64,000 bases of DNA from assembly GCF_000237925.1 (NCBI RefSeq), contig NC_031500.1, positions 12,549,753 through 12,613,752 of the forward strand. The letters run 5' to 3'. Made by a program: the position numbers and the translations under genes. This document shows positions 33,488 through 43,911 of this stretch, piece by piece (the first letter of the stretch is position 1; the number at the start of each line of letters is the position of its first letter). The DNA is from Schistosoma mansoni. Taxonomy: Eukaryota; Platyhelminthes; Trematoda; Strigeidida; Schistosomatidae. Below the pieces are notes generated by a model that had not been told where the DNA came from, made no database searches, and was given only the letters and a program-made list of their open reading frames with translations.

Positions 33488-33690
33488 TTCAAATGATTGA
33501 TCACTGGGTGGTGACCCATATCATACGTGTGAAGTCCGTCTTAGTGCTCATCGAATACTATTGATCAAGTTGTTATGTGGCCACTAGTTTAGTGGCTCGA
33601 CACTGCGTGCACCTTGCTGATGAGTGCCAAGTAGCATGAAATCCGGGTCCAAGGTTTCCTGTTGACCACCTCCAACCCCCATCTTATTTC
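33488..33690 (+). mobile_element. SINE family C copy with intact hammerhead
   Basis: One palindrome arm (gatcactgggtggtgac ... gtggccactagtttag) leads straight into the hammerhead at 33611-33655. The tRNA-like head and second arm are missing. It lies in the intron of gene 2, opposite strand to the gene. Confidence 0.8.
33611..33655 (+). ncRNA. Type-I hammerhead ribozyme motif, SINE family C
   Basis: Stem I ACCTTG/CAAGGT is perfect. The core is CTGATGA, stem II GTGC/GCAT (one wobble), then GAA, stem III ATCCGGGT and cleavage triplet GTC ending at 33649. All core positions are conserved, in a sequence context different from families A and B. Confidence 0.82.
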
Positions 33691-33913
33691 ATGCTCATTT
33701 AGTTTAAAATACAAATACTTAATTTGCAATAATACCACTGTTGAGTTAATGAAAACTATACCTAAAGTATACCTAAAACTATACCTATATATATCATAAT
33801 GATAAATAGTTGAATAGTGATTACTCTATCTCTCTAGTAAACACCATCGCAAGTAGTTATATATATATAAGTAATACAAATATATCTATAGGGATATATA
33901 ATATTGAACATAC

Positions 33914-33989
33914 CTTCTTCATTAGATAGAACTGAGGTAAGGGTTATACATACAAGCCATAGGATGATATATTGAATATACCTATTCAT
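33914..33989 (-). CDS. Secreted cysteine-rich protein (gene 2), exon 1: signal peptide
   Basis: Codes MNRYIQYIILWLVCITLTSV then LSNEE. It is a strong signal peptide, ending at a GAAG|GTATGT donor in phase 1. It joins exon 2 (33268 downward) across an intron of 645 bp, giving a precursor of about 117 residues. MNRYIQ recalls MSKYMQ in gene 4, supporting common descent. Confidence 0.8.
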
Positions 33990-34999
33990 TATAATATACA
34001 TTATAGTATAGATTTATTATCATTTCATGGTAAAAGCCTAATTTATAAACAGGTTTAATAGAGCAAAGCATATCTTTATATAATAATGATGAAGTCATAT
34101 GAAATAGAATCATGTTTTAGCTTGATTTCACAATGAGAAATTTGTTAAACGTTGTAAAAAAAAGAGAAGAAAAGGAAAGAAAATTGACATAAACTTGTTA
34201 AAGTGATTGTTTTTTTTCTCTTCTTTTTCTTCTTAATGAGTGTACTAATGTTGGGTCGGATTGATGAGTGAATTATTATAAATTATAGATTAAGAAATGT
34301 TGTGCTGAAAATACTGGACGGCCGTTGCTTTCTATTGTTGAACTCCTCAGTAGTGTGCATTCACAATCACACATCATGAGATTTGAACCGTACTGATACA
34401 ATTGAATTAGTTTATATTGATAGAATATCTAATTTATCTCTATTATTTTGTTTTAATAAAGAAACAATTAATGTTTTGTGGTAAATGCATACTATTTAAA
34501 CTTGGATTTCCTTTAATTTAGTTATTTATCCCCTGAAGAAGTGAATTACACTGGGTGACAAAACGTCAGAATATTTAACTTCAGTATAATCATCTATTCC
34601 AACTATACTACGTATTGACTTATATTGTTCTGATGTTTTAAAAGTCTTTTAATGAAGCTCTCTAAGATTTTACTATACATCATAGAAGAATATCATTGTG
34701 TTTATGATTATTTCATTCGAGTAGAAAATTAATACTCCAACTGTAATTGTACTTTTAATTTAATATTTGAATGATGCGTTTTGAAGTGGGTCATCTGCTT
34801 TCATTTCTACCAATAAACATTTAAATGTATATCTAATTCGAAATATGTAAAACACAAATGTTATAGTGAACCAGAACATAAGTCAGGACAATCGAATGTA
34901 TTTGAACATAAAATTACAGAACAACTTAGTCAAATCTGGAAATCATACTGTAAATACTTCATTTGTAAAATATCAATCAATCATCTCAAACTTTATTGT
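33990..34999. other. Upstream flank of gene 2 with small repeat relics
   Basis: Holds a SINE A fragment (34296-34392, minus) and, near 34535-34620, a 'cctgaagaagtg ... acaaaacgtcag' block like those seen in Penelope-type elements. The remainder is unrecognised. Confidence 0.4.
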
Positions 35000-35560
35000 T
35001 CTTTCGTTTCCATACTAATCATTCTTTGTTCTCGTTCTATTTTCTTCGATCTTCTCAACCTTTTGCCATCAGGTATTTCATTTTCAATCGATGATACATA
35101 TTACTTATATCTGTCGATATCAGTAGCACATACCACAATGATCTGTAATGTTGGTTGGTATATTAAGCCTACATACCTTATTCTAGCTTCTGGACAAGTC
35201 AATTCACCTATCCATCATGAGTCATATTTTGGCCTTGTTAATTATTCACTTATCAACCCTGAGAGCATGTGTGTGTACACTTATCCTATTCATTAGAAAT
35301 CTGTAACTTATTTTTATCTGACTATAAATATTGATTAACGCTTGACAAAAGTGAGTTTGCTTCCCTGCCATCTCCAATGCGTGTCATTTATGCTTCACTC
35401 GCTGATATTTGTTCATGTGATTATAGCTTTCTGGCCTGCGTTCTTTGACAATAAAACTGTGGCTGCCGCTTCTCTTTGCCTTCTGATTTTATACACCGTT
35501 AAGATTTGTATTAAAGCGGTTATCAAGGTGAATGATTAACGAAGCACAACACTACAGATT
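35000..35560. mobile_element. LTR-like repeat, family C-LTR, second copy
   Basis: Part matches 22566-23051 in the opposite orientation (cacttatcctattcatt; tctgtaacttatttttat). Boundaries are uncertain; short open frames across it are not gene-like. Confidence 0.45.
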
Positions 35561-35627
35561 ATTTAAATAATGTTAATATGTAAAACCGACTGTATTCTTT
35601 ATCTTTACATAAAACAAAATAGTATTT

Positions 35628-35880
35628 TCATAGTTGAAAGCATGAGTCAATTGAAGCTAGACCACCATGGCTCAGTGGTCTATCGGTTAAGCGCTCTGGC
35701 TCCAGACTGGTAGGTCCTGGGTTCGAATCTCACGAGTGCGGAATCGTGGGTGAGCACTACTGAGGAGTCCCATAATAGGACGAAACGGCCGTCCAGTGCT
35801 TCCAGGTCTAGCTTCAATTGACTCACGCTTTCAACTATGAAAATACTAAATCTCCACAAAACCCGTTCTGACAAAATAGT
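35628..35880. mobile_element. SINE family A, inverted chimera with hammerhead
   Basis: A 41-bp minus-orientation 3' end (35628-35668) is fused inside the tRNA-like head to a plus-orientation copy (35669-35880). The plus part has box B GGTTCGAATC and a complete hammerhead core (CTGAGGAG, GTCC/GGAC, GAAAC, GTC). Confidence 0.82.
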
Positions 35881-35959
35881 ATGCAAATTAAAGCAGGGTC
35901 AATATTTCAGAAACAACACTGAAATTATTAACAATTTAGATAGATAGATTAAAGTATTA

Positions 35960-36152
35960 TTTTCAATAGTTGAGATCATTAGTCAATTGAAGCTAGACTA
36001 TCATGGAAAACCTGGAAGTACTGGACGGCCGTTTTGTCTTATTGTGGGACTTTTCAGCAACGCGCATCCACGATCCCACCTCGCGAGGTTCGAACCCAGG
36101 ATCTATCAGTCTTGCGCGCGGACGCTTAACTTCTAGACTACTGAGCCGGCAT
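35960..36152 (-). mobile_element. SINE family A, 5'-truncated
   Basis: Minus strand from the 3' tail to the start of the tRNA-like head (agccggc at 36142-36148). The hammerhead core is altered. Confidence 0.85.
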
Positions 36153-36840
36153 TATCGTTCAAGGCTTAAAATATAACATCTGTTCGTCAATCAACCTTTA
36201 AATGTAAATATGATATAAATGCCTACTTTTCATCATATTTAAAATCCAGACATTTTATCTAATAATAACTCCTTCATCGAAATATCGGACTACTGTTTAT
36301 ATTACAATTAAGTTCATATATGAAATGAATATAAATATGCAATATGATCTGGATTACAGAATAAATATATTCAGTCACATAACTGACTTAACATTTACTA
36401 GTACACATTCAAATACTAATGTAAAGAGATTTAAAAGGATAATATGGTCACCAGTGTTATTATCATCCATTAGCGTACTTTGATATGTCTATATCCACTG
36501 ACTAGTTCATATGGTTATTAAAACTTGCCGTTTAATCATGTTTTAACTTGTAAATAACTTAAACAGGTTAATAAAATTTGTCAAACTCACCTCTCTACTC
36601 ATCAGGATAGTAATAATAATAATGATACATAAATTATATAATAAACGAACTAATGAAAATGAAGCATATTTAAAATAATGTGAGATTTTGGCTGGTAAGA
36701 TTATTTGACAATAAAAACCAGACTATCTAGTTGTTCATGTATGAAAACTTGTCCAAACAAGTACTTAAGAAGTTTAGAGTAGTATAGTAACTTAATGACA
36801 TGTGAAGTAAGTTGTATGTCAATCATTTGTACTAAAGACC
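36153..36840. other. A+T-rich sequence, nothing recognised
   Basis: No supported feature. Confidence 0.5.
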
Positions 36841-37020
36841 AATAGTTTTTGATGTAGGTTTATTCTCTGAGCTGGATGGTTTGGTCAAGGAGCTTTCATC
36901 GTCCTTCTGAATGACATCATCAGCACAAACTTCGGGTAGAAGCTCCACAACTAAACCATCCAGCTCAAAGAACAAACCTACATCAAAATCACCCACCTGA
37001 GTTACAAATCTTCTCCACCA
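36841..37020. repeat. Fold-back repeat, copy 1
   Basis: Inverted arms 36851-36882 and 36953-36984 (gagctggatggttt / aaaccatccagctc) with few mismatches around a central block with catcgtccttctga. A related copy is at 48325-48530. It could be a small fold-back transposon or a transcribed hairpin. Confidence 0.7.
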
Positions 37021-37063
37021 ATAGTTTTATTACGAAAGATTTAGTAAATCTGAATATATATAT

Positions 37064-37478
37064 AGTTATATCCCGAAGAGAATTATGAATGGTAGCTTTT
37101 GAAAACTATTTATGGGCCAACATGATATGTATATTTCCTATTGTATAATTGTTAAGTAACTAAACTATTTATATTCGTGTCCCTCATATTATAAGCTTTG
37201 TTTTGAACTATGAACTATTACTATACGATTTACCATTCCTGAGTTATATCCAGTCTATTGATTACTGTTCCCCCTATTCACAGCCACATTTAGCTGTTTT
37301 TTTCTATTCTATGGCATGATGCGTTATGTCTGTCTGATATATAAACCGAGTATGCTCGAAATAAATGATTCGCATAGCAGAAGCTGTAATTGGTGTTCTG
37401 GACTCAATTGGACGGGCTAGGCGGGCAAGGGACCAATAAGGACGCTAGACTGCTCATACTGGTCGAACGGCATTATCC
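37064..37478 (+). mobile_element. Solo LTR, family D, at the left edge of the tandem duplication
   Basis: Begins gttatatcccgaag, runs through the shared 'cagccacattta' and 'ataaaccgagtatg' blocks and ends about 37478. It lies immediately left of unit A. Confidence 0.75.
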
Positions 37479-37559
37479 CGTTGTTAATAATTTGAATGAA
37501 TTTTGATTAGTCCTAGTTGTAATATATGAATTCAGCGATTATTAACATGTTTCATATAG

Positions 37560-37860
37560 AACAGGTGGATTGTAGCTGGCAATGATATCTAGGATGCGTG
37601 TTTCTCCAATTAAGGATTCGTCAACTGAATGTCACCTCACCTTAAAGTTGATGTTCATCTCGGGATTCAGACCCACTACGTTTAGCCTCTAACGCCAATG
37701 AGTTATCCGATTGTCAGGAACATCCAGTCATTGGGTCCTAAATAGGGTTAAAATCATATCCTGCATTCCATTGCTAGTCACATCCCATCTACTCTGTATA
37801 CCACGAATATGTCATAACAGAATAACATTGGTTCACTTGTTACGAAGACTCCCTCACCTT
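37560..37860. mobile_element. SINE family B, diverged inverted chimera (unit A)
   Basis: A minus-orientation hammerhead and tRNA-like head (to about 37722) meets a plus-orientation hammerhead region (about 37727-37800). The counterpart is at 50240-50530, so it predates the duplication. Cores are degraded. Confidence 0.65.
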
Positions 37861-38062
37861 TATAAACTGAAGTATTTCAATCCACTGTTTATCATTACAT
37901 TATTTGCTTTAAATTAAGGCTGTTAACAGATAATGAGAGACTATGGTCTGATCTATACTCATCTAGTTTATTTAATTTTATTTTACGTGTATTACATAAC
38001 TATAGTATATCATTTTTAAATAATTCTGTCTTTAACATATAGGCATCTCTTATAATCCTTTC

Positions 38063-39242
38063 TGTTATATCTCGAGCTTAGATTCTTAGCATTCGAACGC
38101 TAGAACCCTCCCAAGTCACGAAATCAGAAGACAAAGGACAAATGGAAAGAATGTTATTCCAAACAGTGTCAATTATGGTACAAAACTGTCAGGTATTTAT
38201 AGTTTTTAGTAAAAACGAAGTCATAATTATAGTTATCGAATCCGCATACAGGGGGTTATAAGCGTTGTCCAATAGGGAAGCTACACGTAGGGATTCTAAA
38301 ATATTCCTCCAAAAGCTGATTGGATAGAATATGTTCGGCTTCTTATGAGCTTCTTAGAGCTTCCTCAACTTCACCTGTGGACCATCCTTACACCTCCCTC
38401 CTTTAAAGTCTGCTGTATAAGACCTTCTTCTGGGATCCAAACTGGGTTACCACATTCCTTTTGAAGCTCATTACTCCCGAAGGTTGTACCGCTTTGCCCT
38501 TGCGTCGTTTATCTCTTCTACATTCGCGCGCCTGAGGGCTTTTTCCAGATGAATCCACGAGCAATGGAGACGGGAGTTGGCTTTGTGGGATCAATATTCT
38601 GCCATCCCTTTGAATTTGATTTATGTTTCTTATACACGTTCCGACATTACTCCGGATTAGGTACAGTACAATTGCGATGCGATGTTCTCTAACACCTGGT
38701 TCCTACTTCCTTTCAGCTTGATACGATTTAACAAGTTCTCTTTCACCTACCTGGAAGCTACGAGTGAGCATATGATACTCATTCGTGGGTTTATTTGTCT
38801 TTCTAGGTGACAACATGCTGCTATAGATTATTCAGATTTTCCTTTCGAACATACACTCGGCTGGTGACTTTCCTTCTGGCACTTCCGGATTGGGGGTAAC
38901 TCTGTAAGACATAGAAACTTGCTGATTACTTGTTCTGGGATACCCTATCCTCCCCCCTTTACTAGAGCTCTTTTTATAGTATCCACGAAACTTTCTGCAT
39001 GGCAATTCGACTGAGGATGGTACGGAGGAGACTTTAGATGCGATACGCCGTTTTCATTGCGAAACCGTTTAAAAACAGACGACATGAACCGAGTGGCGTT
39101 GTCAGTCACTAGGATCTCTGGAACCCCAAAACAATCCTGACGATTTTCCAATTGTACTCTCTAATGTCATGTCATGTCATATGTTCGGCTACTTCTGGGC
39201 TTCTTAGTGCTTCCTCAACTTTACCTCTGAACCATCCTCATA
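38063..39242 (-). mobile_element. Boudicca-like Ty3/Gypsy fossil, internally deleted
   Basis: Bounded by exact 5-bp target duplications CTTTC (38058-38062, 39243-39247). The 3' LTR (38063-38392, 330 bp) is preceded on the minus strand by a purine tract (AAAGGAGGGAGG). Next comes the C-terminal pol region with an integrase-core segment (about 38945-39151: VTDNATRFMS, SPPYHPQSN). A stub of the other LTR lies at about 39178-39242. The 330-bp LTR length agrees with the 328 bp I recall for Boudicca. It is broken and most of the element is gone. Unit B has the empty site, so the insertion is younger than the duplication. Confidence 0.85.
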
Positions 39243-39599
39243 CTTTCAAACTGATTACTCTTCCTTTTTCTATTAATCTTTGTTGATGAGAACTATATCA
39301 ATATGATGACACGAAATATACACACCGTTTTTACATAATTAATACTACTAACTTCAAATTGTAAGTAGCTAAAGAAAAACCATAGAAATAAAACGAATTC
39401 ATGTCATACATGTTACATTCTTTGTTCTTTGTTTAACTAAAATGAATTGACTATATCTTGTACATTTTATTATTACTCTATTCAAAGTTATAAAAGAAAT
39501 CAGATAATATGAAACTCTGGACCATTTCATTCATTTTAAGTTTTCCTTTAACATGTGTAGGATTGTAATGATTCAAAGATTTGAACTATATATCGTTTA

Positions 39600-39773
39600 A
39601 GCAGAAATGGAGATTGGCTAGCAGTGGAATCCAGGACTCGCGTTTCGTCCTATTTGTGAATTAAGGCTATATCGAGGCAATACGCACAGTATGCACATAT
39701 GCTGATTAGAGACTGACCAGTTGCAGTCCTAAACATGAATGGGAAGATTTAAACAAACAATTCTAAATGAATT
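39600..39773. mobile_element. SINE family B with inverted 5' segment and 13-bp target duplication
   Basis: The minus-orientation piece (39600-39654) and plus-orientation 3' half (39655-39773) lie between perfect 13-bp copies TATATATCGTTTA (39587-39599, 39774-39786). The paralogous site near 54085 is empty. This is direct evidence for one retrotransposition event with 5' inversion (twin priming). Confidence 0.92.
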
Positions 39774-39884
39774 TATATATCGTTTATATTGGATAGTTTA
39801 ACAAAATCGCATTATTTATTCTTTAGACCTACATCAGTAATAACTTATTTCATGAACTGTATCAATTACCAACAAACTATTACT

Positions 39885-40055
39885 TACTTACTTAACTACT
39901 TAAATGCATACATACATACTTCCTTACTTACCTACCTACCTACTTACTTACTTACCTACCTACCTACTTACTTACTTGCCTACATATCTACTTACTTACC
40001 TAGTTACTTACGCCTGTTACCTCTCGTCGAGGAGCATAGGCCTCTCACCAACACT
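39885..40055 (-). mobile_element. RTE-type LINE 3' end with long degenerate (CTTA/CCTA)n tail
   Basis: Tail about 39885-40010, then the complement of the RTE C-terminus (tgttacctctcgtcgaggag). Its counterpart in unit B is 54188-54405. Confidence 0.85.
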
Positions 40056-40489
40056 CTGTTGGGGATGTTAAATCCCCAGAACTCACTTGGTGAATGGCCT
40101 ATTTTTGAAATTTTATTTTGAAAATTTTAATTTCTTTGTTTTCGCGCCAAAAGCGCTCTTTTCACCTTCGAGTCGTATTTCCCACTTGTAAAATATCTTA
40201 AACACTATTGGTCCGTTGTATCTTTTAGTGTGCTACCTTGTAATGCTGCCCAAGGACATTTTCTTGCGGTGTATACATGTTTGATTTTTTCACTCTTACG
40301 ATTGCTGTGCTTCTGGCTGCTTACGGAATATATCTACCCCACTTCCAACTTGGACTTCTTACTCTTGTTAGCTGAGTCTGTGACGCGTCAGAATAGCTAG
40401 CTTATTGGTCTCTGGTCACAAGTCTTTGTTCTGTTCGCTGACTAGTGAATTCGAAACGCTTCAGACATAACACACTCTTCATACATACA
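40056..40489. other. Sequence unique to unit A, unrecognised
   Basis: Sits between the RTE tail and the 3' flank of gene 3 and is absent from unit B. It is a less A+T-rich block (gcgccaaaagcgctctttt); perhaps an inserted repeat, family unknown. Confidence 0.35.
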
Positions 40490-40608
40490 ATGAATCAAGT
40501 GCTGATCAAGGTCCAGATTACAAAAAAACAATCAACAGATTATATCTAAACTATTCATGTATTCATTTAATTAAATATACGTTGTTTATAAAAATTTTGG
40601 TATAAATT

Positions 40609-40832
40609 TTAATAAATATTAATTTTAAGTTTTTTCTTTGGTTGACATTTTACAAGATGACATATTCCACTGCAACATTCTGAATTACTTAAACAACCCC
40701 AATCCACATCTAAACATTTAACACATGTTCCATTTGCAAATCCATGTAATTTACATACTGATTTCTCACAACATGGATAAAATATTGATCGATCACAATA
40801 ACCACCTAATGGTGAACAACGTCTTCTTTCAG
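40609..40832 (-). CDS. Secreted cysteine-rich protein (gene 3, unit A), exon 2
   Basis: Acceptor TTTTTCCAG at 40833-40834 in phase 1, then 73 residues and a stop. Cysteines: C-x6-C-x7-CC-x4-C-x9-C, x2, C-x6-C-x5-CC-x3-C-x4-C, then a lysine-rich tail (KKKLK). All 224 bases are identical to exon 2 of gene 4 (54541-54764), although flanking sequence differs. The only matching signal-peptide exon in unit A (46848-46920) has an interrupted frame, so this locus may be a pseudogene or may use another first exon. Confidence 0.7.
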
Positions 40833-40874
40833 CTGGAAAAAGAAAGAAAAAAATCAATAAAGTCATAATAAAGT

Positions 40875-41010
40875 AATGGGATCGAGTCCTGGAGTGAACA
40901 TCAAACCCAGGACCAACGTAAATTCAGCTGGTAAGTTCTAAATGGGACGAAGCGCTCGTCCTACATTCTGCTAAGAGTCACCATCCATATGTACGAAATC
41001 ATAAATTGTT
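40875..41010 (+). mobile_element. SINE family B, internal fragment
   Basis: Box B region (gatcgagtcctggagtgaac), degraded hammerhead with GACGAAGCG, and the start of the 3' half. It lies just upstream of gene 3 exon 2, inside its intron. Confidence 0.75.
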
Positions 41011-41357
41011 TGATTGTGAATAACAAGTGTTTCTGTGAACTTCATGTGAACTATCATTACATAATTAAACTATCAGTAATCTTTACATGTAAACTGTTCA
41101 CTTTAATACAAAATACAATTTTCATATAAATGACGAGAACAATTAAACTGTATTTATTATTTATTTAATCACATATATATTGGTACAAAGGGCACCGGAT
41201 ACATATGCGCCACACAAAATAATGAGAATGGGAGGAGAAGGAAGAAGATTTGTATATATAAAAGAAGGAAAAAATGAAAAGGAGAAGAGTAATGATGGGG
41301 GGAACTGAAATGTACAACCAGAAGAGCTCTCTCAGTTAGGAAAGTTATAGCCACTCT

Positions 41358-42260
41358 TTATGAAAAAAGTAAAAGAAGGTTACAGCAGGCACGCCACTGG
41401 TTTCTATTCTGAGCCATATCTGATAACGTCTCTAGCCACTGTGTTGCGCCATCTCTCGGACTCCAGTCAGGGAGTCGGGAAGGACCAACAGAAGCCAGCC
41501 CTTTGCAGCTTTCTTTCATACCACGACACCATGTCATACACTGACCTCCTCTCCGCTTTTTCCAACCAGTCCCAGAATCGGCAAATAATGCACGGCGTGG
41601 AAGTCTCTGGGACGACATTCGTAAAACATGTCCAAGCCACTGAAGTCGGTGTTTCAAGATGGTGACACCAATTGAATTATCGTCTCTGCGCCCGAACACA
41701 CGATGCCGAACCTCTGCATTACTAACATGGTGTTGCCACTGGATGTCAGCAATCCTTCGGAGACAACGATGATCAAACACAGAGAGTCGTCTAACATCCT
41801 CAACTCGAAGAGGCCAGGTTTCACAAGCATAGAGCAAAACTGCTCTCACCGACGCGTTGTAGATCCGACCTTTTACAGCCAGACTAACATCACGAAGGCG
41901 CCAAAGATGGCCCAGATTGGCATAAGCCGCTCTGGCTTTCATTATACGTGCATCAATCTCATCACTCACGCCCCCACCAGCACTTATGTAGCTACCTAGA
42001 TACACGAACTTCTCAACTACTTCAATCTGCTCACCATCTAGGGTGAGTACAGGATGAGAATCCTGCCAGTCTTGTAGGAGTACTTTGCACTTGGAGGGTG
42101 CAAAGCACATGCCGTACCTGCGGACACTGATTGCCAACTGATTAAGTGCTGATTGCATGCCTTGGGCATTATCGCACAGTAAGACAATATCATCCGCATA
42201 CTCAAGGTCGAGAAGTCGTTCTCCAGGCAGCAGATCCACACCGCCATTACTTACATCCAT
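41358..42260 (-). CDS. LINE reverse transcriptase, C-terminal part
   Basis: About 300 residues, the continuation of 42260-42973 in another frame. It contains the catalytic YADD box (LEYADDIVLL), a thumb-like region (FVYLGSYIS) and the C-terminal LRWLGHVLRM-type segment common to RTE/CR1-like LINEs (here RLQWLGHVLRM). It is not a host gene. The true join to the upstream part lies about 40 bases beyond the ATG given here, at about 42330: the minus strand there reads GTTAGCAGG where the family reading (GVRQGCS) implies GTTAGGCAGG, a one-base loss. Confidence 0.85.
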   Translation of the reverse strand: MDVSNGGVDLLPGERLLDLEYADDIVLLCDNAQGMQSALNQLAISVRRYGMCFAPSKCKVLLQDWQDSHPVLTLDGEQIEVVEKFVYLGSYISAGGGVSDEIDARIMKARAAYANLGHLWRLRDVSLAVKGRIYNASVRAVLLYACETWPLRVEDVRRLSVFDHRCLRRIADIQWQHHVSNAEVRHRVFGRRDDNSIGVTILKHRLQWLGHVLRMSSQRLPRRALFADSGTGWKKRRGGQCMTWCRGMKESCKGLASVGPSRLPDWSPRDGATQWLETLSDMAQNRNQWRACCNLLLLFS

Positions 42261-42973
42261 CAGAGCTGTTTCCAGGATGTCATCGATGGCAAAGTTGAAG
42301 AGGAATGGTGAGATCGAGCAACCCTGCTAACCCCACTGCTCGAATGGAACAAGGGAGAAAGGTGATTGTATGCCCTCACTCTGCCTGAGGTGTTCGTATA
42401 CAGGGCCTTTAAGATGTTAATGAACTTCTCAGGCACACCCTTTTTCAATAGAAAATCCCAGAGAACAGTCCTGTCCAACGAATCGAAGGCAACTCTGATA
42501 TCAAGAAACACTACGATTGTTGGCCTGTGATAAGTATGACGGTGTTCTAACATTTGGCGGAGGGTGAAGAAGTGATCAATGCATCCTCGACCAGAACGAA
42601 AACCAGCCTGCTCCTCGCGAGTCAATCGTTCTCGGGTTTTAAACAACCTACAAAGAATGATAGAAGCCAATAGTTTGGACGCAATCGGAAGTAGACTTAT
42701 CCCCCGATAGTTGTTACAGGAACAACGTGAACCCTTTTTAAATATAGGGACGACTATCGACTCATTCCATGATGTTGGAACACTTTCTTGCTCCCAAACC
42801 TTTGCAAACAACACAGTCAATTCCTTAGTCAGAAAGTCACCACCATCTTTAAAAAGAGCCGGAGGTAAGTCATCTGGGCCAGGTGATTTGTAACGTTTCA
42901 AGAGTTTGAGTTCCTTGTGGACTTCCGCCTCGTTTGGTGGATCAGTCGTCACCGGCCATGAGGGGCAGGACAA
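42260..42973 (-). CDS. LINE reverse transcriptase, N-terminal part
   Basis: About 237 residues. Typical non-LTR motifs: YKSPGPDDLPPALFK, WNESIVVPIFKKG, NNYRGISLLPIASKL, QAGFRSGRGCIDH and the first catalytic region VVFLDIRVAFDSLDR. The family usually has FDS or FDR after a D that binds metal. The last about 20 residues (after SSSGV) are out of frame because of the one-base loss near 42330. Confidence 0.85.
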   Translation of the reverse strand: MSCPSWPVTTDPPNEAEVHKELKLLKRYKSPGPDDLPPALFKDGGDFLTKELTVLFAKVWEQESVPTSWNESIVVPIFKKGSRCSCNNYRGISLLPIASKLLASIILCRLFKTRERLTREEQAGFRSGRGCIDHFFTLRQMLEHRHTYHRPTIVVFLDIRVAFDSLDRTVLWDFLLKKGVPEKFINILKALYTNTSGRVRAYNHLSPLFHSSSGVSRVARSHHSSSTLPSMTSWKQL

Positions 42974-43911
42974 ACTGGTTGATGTTGTCGGAGCAGCAGG
43001 CCAGTTGAACTGCCCTTCGAAAAATTCCGCCCATCGTCCAAGACGTCGAGAGATGTTAGTGGTTGGCAGGTCAGGGCATGATCAGACTCCACATAGGTAC
43101 TCCAAAATGATCGACAGTCTTGTACACAACCACGCCAGCGGTAGCTGATCGCGATGTGATCAATCTGAGTCCAGGCTTGGGATGCAGAGGGAGGACGCCA
43201 GGTGGCACCCCGGCGATGACTGTGCCGGGAGTTAGTGCTGGCCAGAAACAGGTTGTGGTCTGTGCACAGTTGCAGCAAACGGTCCCCGTTATCTGTCCTG
43301 CGACCAACAAGTCCCCATCGCCCACCTAAACGACTCTCTTCTGTGCCTAGACGCCCGACCTGTGCATTCAAGTCTCCGGCTAGTACTACAATATCTGTCG
43401 AACGCGCTTTCTGGAGAAGAACTGTTAACTGATGGTAAAACTCATCCTTGATTGCATCCGGGCTGCAATCTGTCGGGGCATAGGCGGAGATGACGAAAAG
43501 ACACCGTTTCTCACGCCGATTTCTTCTCACTTTGATGGAACTTTCTAATCTAACAGCACATAACCGACTGTTAATGGGGATCCAATCGATAAGTGCTGCC
43601 TCAGCCCTAGCGCTTAGTGCAACACCAACGCCTGCAAGACCAGACGAGGATGTCAAAGGATCCCCGGATAAGCGCACGTGAAACAAGCTTTTAGAGGCGA
43701 CAGATGGAGAGCGGATTTGTAGTACTTCACTAGAGTCTTGAATACGGGTCTCGGATAGACAGCAAACATCAATATTAAGCCTTTCTAAAGACATAACCAG
43801 CCCCATCTGTTGTCCGATCTGCTTTAGTGTGCGAACGTTGAAGGAAGCCAGCTTGAACGGCGTACGTGGTTTCAGAAAGACTGCTTCAGTATTCATAATC
43901 GGTGGAAGCAT
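42949..43911 (-). CDS. LINE apurinic-like endonuclease domain
   Basis: About 320 residues. Motifs of the AP-endonuclease/exonuclease III fold in order: LASFNVRTL, CCLSETRI, VISAYAPT, VLAGDLNAQVG, and a QIDHIAIS / ESDHALT end. It would nick target DNA to prime reverse transcription. It overlaps the reverse-transcriptase frame by 25 bases in a different frame, so the original single polyprotein frame is interrupted here. Confidence 0.87.
   Translation of the reverse strand: MLPPIMNTEAVFLKPRTPFKLASFNVRTLKQIGQQMGLVMSLERLNIDVCCLSETRIQDSSEVLQIRSPSVASKSLFHVRLSGDPLTSSSGLAGVGVALSARAEAALIDWIPINSRLCAVRLESSIKVRRNRREKRCLFVISAYAPTDCSPDAIKDEFYHQLTVLLQKARSTDIVVLAGDLNAQVGRLGTEESRLGGRWGLVGRRTDNGDRLLQLCTDHNLFLASTNSRHSHRRGATWRPPSASQAWTQIDHIAISYRWRGCVQDCRSFWSTYVESDHALTCQPLTSLDVLDDGRNFSKGSSTGLLLRQHQPVCPAPHGR

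Noticed and set aside
41360-43681. Several plus-strand frames of 60-100 codons opposite the LINE
   Set aside because: They mirror the LINE endonuclease and reverse-transcriptase frames on the minus strand, which have clear motifs.
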